The notes beneath the pieces were generated by a model, which made no database searches, was not told where the DNA came from, and saw only the letters and a program-made list of their open reading frames with translations. 64,000 nt of DNA from Dinoroseobacter sp013215265 (GTDB lineage: Bacteria; Pseudomonadota; Alphaproteobacteria; Rhodobacterales; Rhodobacteraceae). This document shows, piece after piece, positions 61,305-64,000 of the stretch (its first letter is position 1; every line of letters begins with the position of its first letter). The position numbers were made by a program, and so were the translations under genes. The stretch covers positions 434,001 to 498,000 of the forward strand of contig OY829366.1 of the NCBI GenBank assembly GCA_963691755.1, given 5' to 3'.

Positions 61305-61889
61305 CTACAAAAAGACCATGACAGCCGATGCCGCCAAGAGTGCCGCCATGAACCCGTTAAAGATGCGCCAGGCGCTATCAGACGTCAGCAGATATGCAAG
61401 CAGCGATCCGGCAAAGGTCCAAAACAAGCAAACAAACAGGTTTATTCCAGAAAACGCGCTGGCCAGTCGCGCAGCTTCCTGCAGCGGTGGCAATCCAGCT
61501 GTGTAGCCAATTGATGCCGCAAGCGCGATGGCCCAGACTTTCGGATTGACCCATTGAAACAGTACCGCCTGCCCAAATGACCATGGTTTGTCGCCCGCAA
61601 TTTGTTGCTTGGCCTTCGCAGCAGTCGCCAGCTTATAGGCCATCCACAATATCCAAAGGGCCGCAGCAATTTTGAGTATCAACGTCAAAGTGGGCATTGC
61701 CAGCAACAGCGCGCCCATTCCGAATGCCGTCAGCCCGGACGTAATCCCGACACCTGCCGCGACACCCAGAACATGGGGCAGTGTTGCGCGAAACCCAAAC
61801 CGCGCACCACTTGCCGTCAGCAAGATGATATTCGGCCCCGGTGAGAAGAGGCCCGCGAAGACAAAAGCGTAAAGCGGATCCAAAATCAT
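61305..61889 (-). CDS. LysE/RhtB-family amino acid exporter
   Basis: 194-residue inner-membrane protein with about six hydrophobic segments. The family start FAGLFSPGPNIILLTASGARFG (residues about 10-30) and FQWVNPKVWAIALAASIGY near residue 115 are typical of LysE/RhtB. The exported compound is unknown. ATG 61889 overlaps the stop of the CCA-adding enzyme gene (ATGA); the longer frame to 61946 overlaps that gene and is not used. Confidence 0.9.
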   Translation of the reverse strand: MILDPLYAFVFAGLFSPGPNIILLTASGARFGFRATLPHVLGVAAGVGITSGLTAFGMGALLLAMPTLTLILKIAAALWILWMAYKLATAAKAKQQIAGDKPWSFGQAVLFQWVNPKVWAIALAASIGYTAGLPPLQEAARLASAFSGINLFVCLFWTFAGSLLAYLLTSDSAWRIFNGFMAALLAASAVMVFL

Positions 61890-63037
61890 TTTGGGCTTTT
61901 GGCGATCAAAGCGTCTTTCGACAAGCTTAATCCAGATGCGATCCAATCTGCTTCAGCTTGTTTCAGCGCAACCCCCAACGCTGGTCCAGACAACCAGGGA
62001 AGATCGGACGCGCGCAGTGGCAATTCGGATCTTGCACCATCATCGACATCGGAAAACGCCGCTTTATCAAGCGGAGTTTCCAGCGCAGCCGATTGCAGCA
62101 ACACGATATCTCGTCCAGTTTCGAGGCCAAACCTGTAACCGGCCTGCTTTGGAGGAAGCATTTCTAAGAGACCGGTTTCTATATTATGCAGTTTCGTAAT
62201 TTGTTTTTTTGAAATTCTAAGGTGAGCTGCTCCGTCGTAGTCGCCCAGCGCCGCCAATCTGCGGAGCGGATTTGCTACAATCCCATTCTCACTTTCAAGA
62301 TGCACCAACACAGGAAGCAAGTTTGCACTTGCTGCGGGAAGTACACGCATCAAAACGCCTGATTGCTCCATGGATGCCACCGCTTGAGACGGATCAGGAG
62401 CATTTAGGAGCTTCAGAAGTTCAGTGCCGACGCGTTCTTTCGACAGTGTCTCCAACCCGTCGGCAAGTTCTGCACAGGCCGAAAGGCCGTCGGCGTCAAT
62501 GCCGAGACCCGGATCACCATACCAAGCGAAAAACCGGAAAAAACGCAGGATACGAAGGTAGTCTTCGCGAATGCGCTGGGCGGGATCATCGATAAAACGC
62601 ACCCGTCGCGCCTTTAGGTCGGGCATGCCGTTCAGAGGATCATGCAAGACGCCTTGCACATCCACATAAAGCGCGTTCATCGTGAAATCACGGCGCCGCG
62701 CATCTTCTTCAATGGAGTCGGAGAACGCCACGACAGCACGCCGGCCATCCGTGGCGACGTCTCTTCTGAAGGTTGTGACTTCTATACCTTCATGCCCCGA
62801 AACAACCGTGATTGTTCCGTGATCAATACCGGTCGGGACCGCCTTGAACCCATGCGCCTCAGCCCACTTCATCACAACGGTGGGTTCGGCACTTGTTGCA
62901 ATATCCAGATCATCGATCGGAAGCCCCATAAGGGCATTTCGTACCGGGCCACCCACAGCGAAAGCCTGGTGACCCGCATCTGCCAACCCTTTCAGGACGG
63001 CATAACCGGGGTGCTTATCAAACCCTAGATCATTCAT
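61886..63037 (-). CDS. cca: CCA tRNA nucleotidyltransferase
   Basis: Class II polymerase-beta family enzyme that adds or repairs the 3' CCA of tRNA (possibly poly(A) polymerase-like). 383 residues: AVGGPVRNALMGLPIDDLDIAT near residue 27 with the catalytic aspartates, RRDFTMNALYVD, and FIDDPAQRIREDYLRILRFFRF. A frequent alphaproteobacterial neighbour is the Nudix CoA pyrophosphatase found here. Its ATG overlaps the Nudix gene stop, and its own stop overlaps the LysE-type start. Confidence 0.94.
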   Translation of the reverse strand: MNDLGFDKHPGYAVLKGLADAGHQAFAVGGPVRNALMGLPIDDLDIATSAEPTVVMKWAEAHGFKAVPTGIDHGTITVVSGHEGIEVTTFRRDVATDGRRAVVAFSDSIEEDARRRDFTMNALYVDVQGVLHDPLNGMPDLKARRVRFIDDPAQRIREDYLRILRFFRFFAWYGDPGLGIDADGLSACAELADGLETLSKERVGTELLKLLNAPDPSQAVASMEQSGVLMRVLPAASANLLPVLVHLESENGIVANPLRRLAALGDYDGAAHLRISKKQITKLHNIETGLLEMLPPKQAGYRFGLETGRDIVLLQSAALETPLDKAAFSDVDDGARSELPLRASDLPWLSGPALGVALKQAEADWIASGLSLSKDALIAKSPK

Positions 63038-63636
63038 CTTTCAGCCGCATCAGCCAGGCTTCGTAAAATCCGTGCGGTCGCACCCCAGATATAATACGGC
63101 CCGTAAGGAACAGTGTAAAAACTGCGCCAAACGCCACGCCACCTGCGACGCTCAACAACATAGTGTGCTGAATTGAGGATATGTGACACCGGAACCGTGA
63201 ATACTTCTGCGACCTCACCAGGCTCCGGAACCTGCTCGAAGGGTTGGGTAATTTCCGCAACGATCGGGGTAACGAGGTAACTGGTAACGGTCTCGTGGCT
63301 GGGCAGTCGACCAAGTAGGCGGGTGTTCCCGCGCGGAAGGCCAATCTCTTCCCAGGCTTCTCGCAAGGCCGCCGCTTCCAGGCTGTCATCACCTTCATCA
63401 AGCTTACCGCCAGGAAGGGCAATCTGCCCCGGATGGTGCTTCAGGTGCGACGCGCGTTTGGTCAAAACCAAACGAAGCTGATCCTCAAAGCGCTGAAACG
63501 CCACCAGAACCGCTGCGGGCTTCAGGATACGACCCTCGGGCAGTACAACATCCGGGTTCAGATCAAAGTCGGAACTGCTTTGTCCAACCTTGGAAAGCGC
63601 GGCTTCAATCCGGGTGATGGGGTCAGGACTTGGCAC
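63034..63636 (-). CDS. Nudix hydrolase, CoA pyrophosphatase type
   Basis: 200 residues. The CoA-type Nudix box (LPGGKLDEGDDSLEAAALRE followed by AWEEIGL) and the preceding LTKRASHLKHHPGQIALPGG (UPF0035-like) identify it as related to NudL/Pcd1, which cleaves CoA and its derivatives. I choose GTG 63636, with GGAGG next to it, overlapping the hslO stop by 14 bases; the longer frame to 63729 would overlap hslO by more than 100 bases. Substrate is taken from the family. Confidence 0.87.
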   Translation of the reverse strand: MPSPDPITRIEAALSKVGQSSSDFDLNPDVVLPEGRILKPAAVLVAFQRFEDQLRLVLTKRASHLKHHPGQIALPGGKLDEGDDSLEAAALREAWEEIGLPRGNTRLLGRLPSHETVTSYLVTPIVAEITQPFEQVPEPGEVAEVFTVPVSHILNSAHYVVERRRWRGVWRSFYTVPYGPYYIWGATARILRSLADAAER

Positions 63637-64000
63637 CCTCCGCCCCTTCTGCTTCAAAGCCCAAGGTTTTGGGATCAAACGTGTAATGCGCACCGCAAAA
63701 CTGGCAGTCCGCTGTGACGATGCCGTCATCGGTGGTCATGTGTGCAATGTCCTTCGACGAATATATCGAAAGACTTTGACGAACGCGTTCTTCAGAACAG
63801 GTGCATCCAAACTCAACCGGTTGAGCATCAAAGACACGTGGCGCTTCTTCATGGAAAAGCCGCACCAGAAGATCCGAAGGCGACACAGTCGGCCCTACGA
63901 GTTCCAGTTCGTCGACAGTATCGAGAAGAATATTGGCGCGACGCCAGTTTTCATCCTCTTCCCCATCAAGAATATCGTCAGACTGTAGCAGTCCTTTTTC
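63623..64000 (-). CDS. hslO: Hsp33 redox-regulated chaperone, C-terminal part
   Basis: The frame is open to the last base of the window, so only the C-terminal 125 residues are seen. The two zinc-binding cysteine pairs are present as CTCSEER and CQFC (in VTADCQFCGAHYTFDP), the redox switch of Hsp33, which unfolds and activates under oxidative stress. Upstream residues WRRANILLDTVDELELVG fit the linker region of the family. First gene of the chain hslO-Nudix-cca-LysE-ABC2-ABC1. Confidence 0.93.
   Translation of the reverse strand, partial: EKGLLQSDDILDGEEDENWRRANILLDTVDELELVGPTVSPSDLLVRLFHEEAPRVFDAQPVEFGCTCSEERVRQSLSIYSSKDIAHMTTDDGIVTADCQFCGAHYTFDPKTLGFEAEGAEGAKS

Noticed and set aside
1..64000. 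Mobile elements, CRISPR arrays, rRNA or prophage
   Set aside because: No transposase, integrase, phage gene, repeat-spacer pattern or rRNA-like stretch was recognised in reading the window.

Overview
The window comes from the chromosome of an alphaproteobacterium of the Rhodobacterales (Roseobacter group) that makes bacteriochlorophyll a and probably lives as an aerobic anoxygenic phototroph. Support: a bch-lhaA-puh-acsF-hemA run with the oxygen-dependent cyclase AcsF, 5-aminolevulinate synthase (C4 pathway), a PpaA/PpsR regulator pair, a roseobacter-type gene order around lptB-hpf-ptsN, an alphaproteobacterial RpoH-type promoter before dnaK, and a NavAb-like sodium channel. I saw no rRNA, tRNA, CRISPR array, insertion sequence, phage gene or replication origin.

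Layout. 1-9800 (+): end of a photosynthesis gene cluster, bchH (3' part)-bchL-bchM-lhaA-puhA-puhB-puhC-small gene-acsF-puhE-hemA. Most genes overlap by a few bases, so this is one translationally coupled unit from Mg insertion to reaction-centre assembly and haem precursor supply. 9991-15493 (+): rnd, kdsD, lptC, lptA, lptB, a decayed rpoN, hpf, ptsN, joining KDO synthesis to LPS export. 15490-23487 (-): surface-glycan genes (two-domain sulfotransferase, GT14-type transferase, two GT2 paralogues, galU, kdsB, cysQ), followed on + by an orphan ABC-2 permease and an SH3-domain protein. 25039-29026: alkB, then dnaK-dnaJ. 29050-34744: secA (-), and a PpiC-like foldase, argJ, mutT and a 40-residue gene (+). 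34764-44304 (-): pip, acs, adk, and the rimP-nusA-ylxR-infB operon behind a leader with an intrinsic terminator. 44374-53250: ubiG, cytochrome c (-), ppaA-ppsR, idi, grxC, nitrilase-like, marR, comF (-), methyltransferase, hemH. 53334-64000, mainly (-): small envelope protein, two L,D-transpeptidases, a CAP lipoprotein (+), sodium channel, RNA methyltransferase, an ABC exporter pair, LysE-type exporter, CCA-adding enzyme, Nudix hydrolase and the end of hslO.

How the parts fit. The photosynthesis regulators ppaA-ppsR and the isoprenoid gene idi lie about 36 kb from the pigment/reaction-centre operon, with hemH and a cytochrome c close by, so tetrapyrrole and electron-transfer functions occur at both ends of the window. 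The glycan block combines KDO activation, UDP-glucose supply, sulfotransfer and PAP removal, which suggests a sulfated surface polysaccharide.

The most notable observation is an rpoN (sigma-54) pseudogene between lptB and hpf, at 13491-14330. It has two in-frame stops and two frame changes, its 5' third is missing, and its RpoN box is still readable. Other points of interest are the rimP leader attenuator, hairpins at the nusA/ylxR and dnaK/dnaJ junctions, overlapping inverted repeats upstream of acs, and several small conserved-looking genes. All calls come from reading the sequence without database searches.
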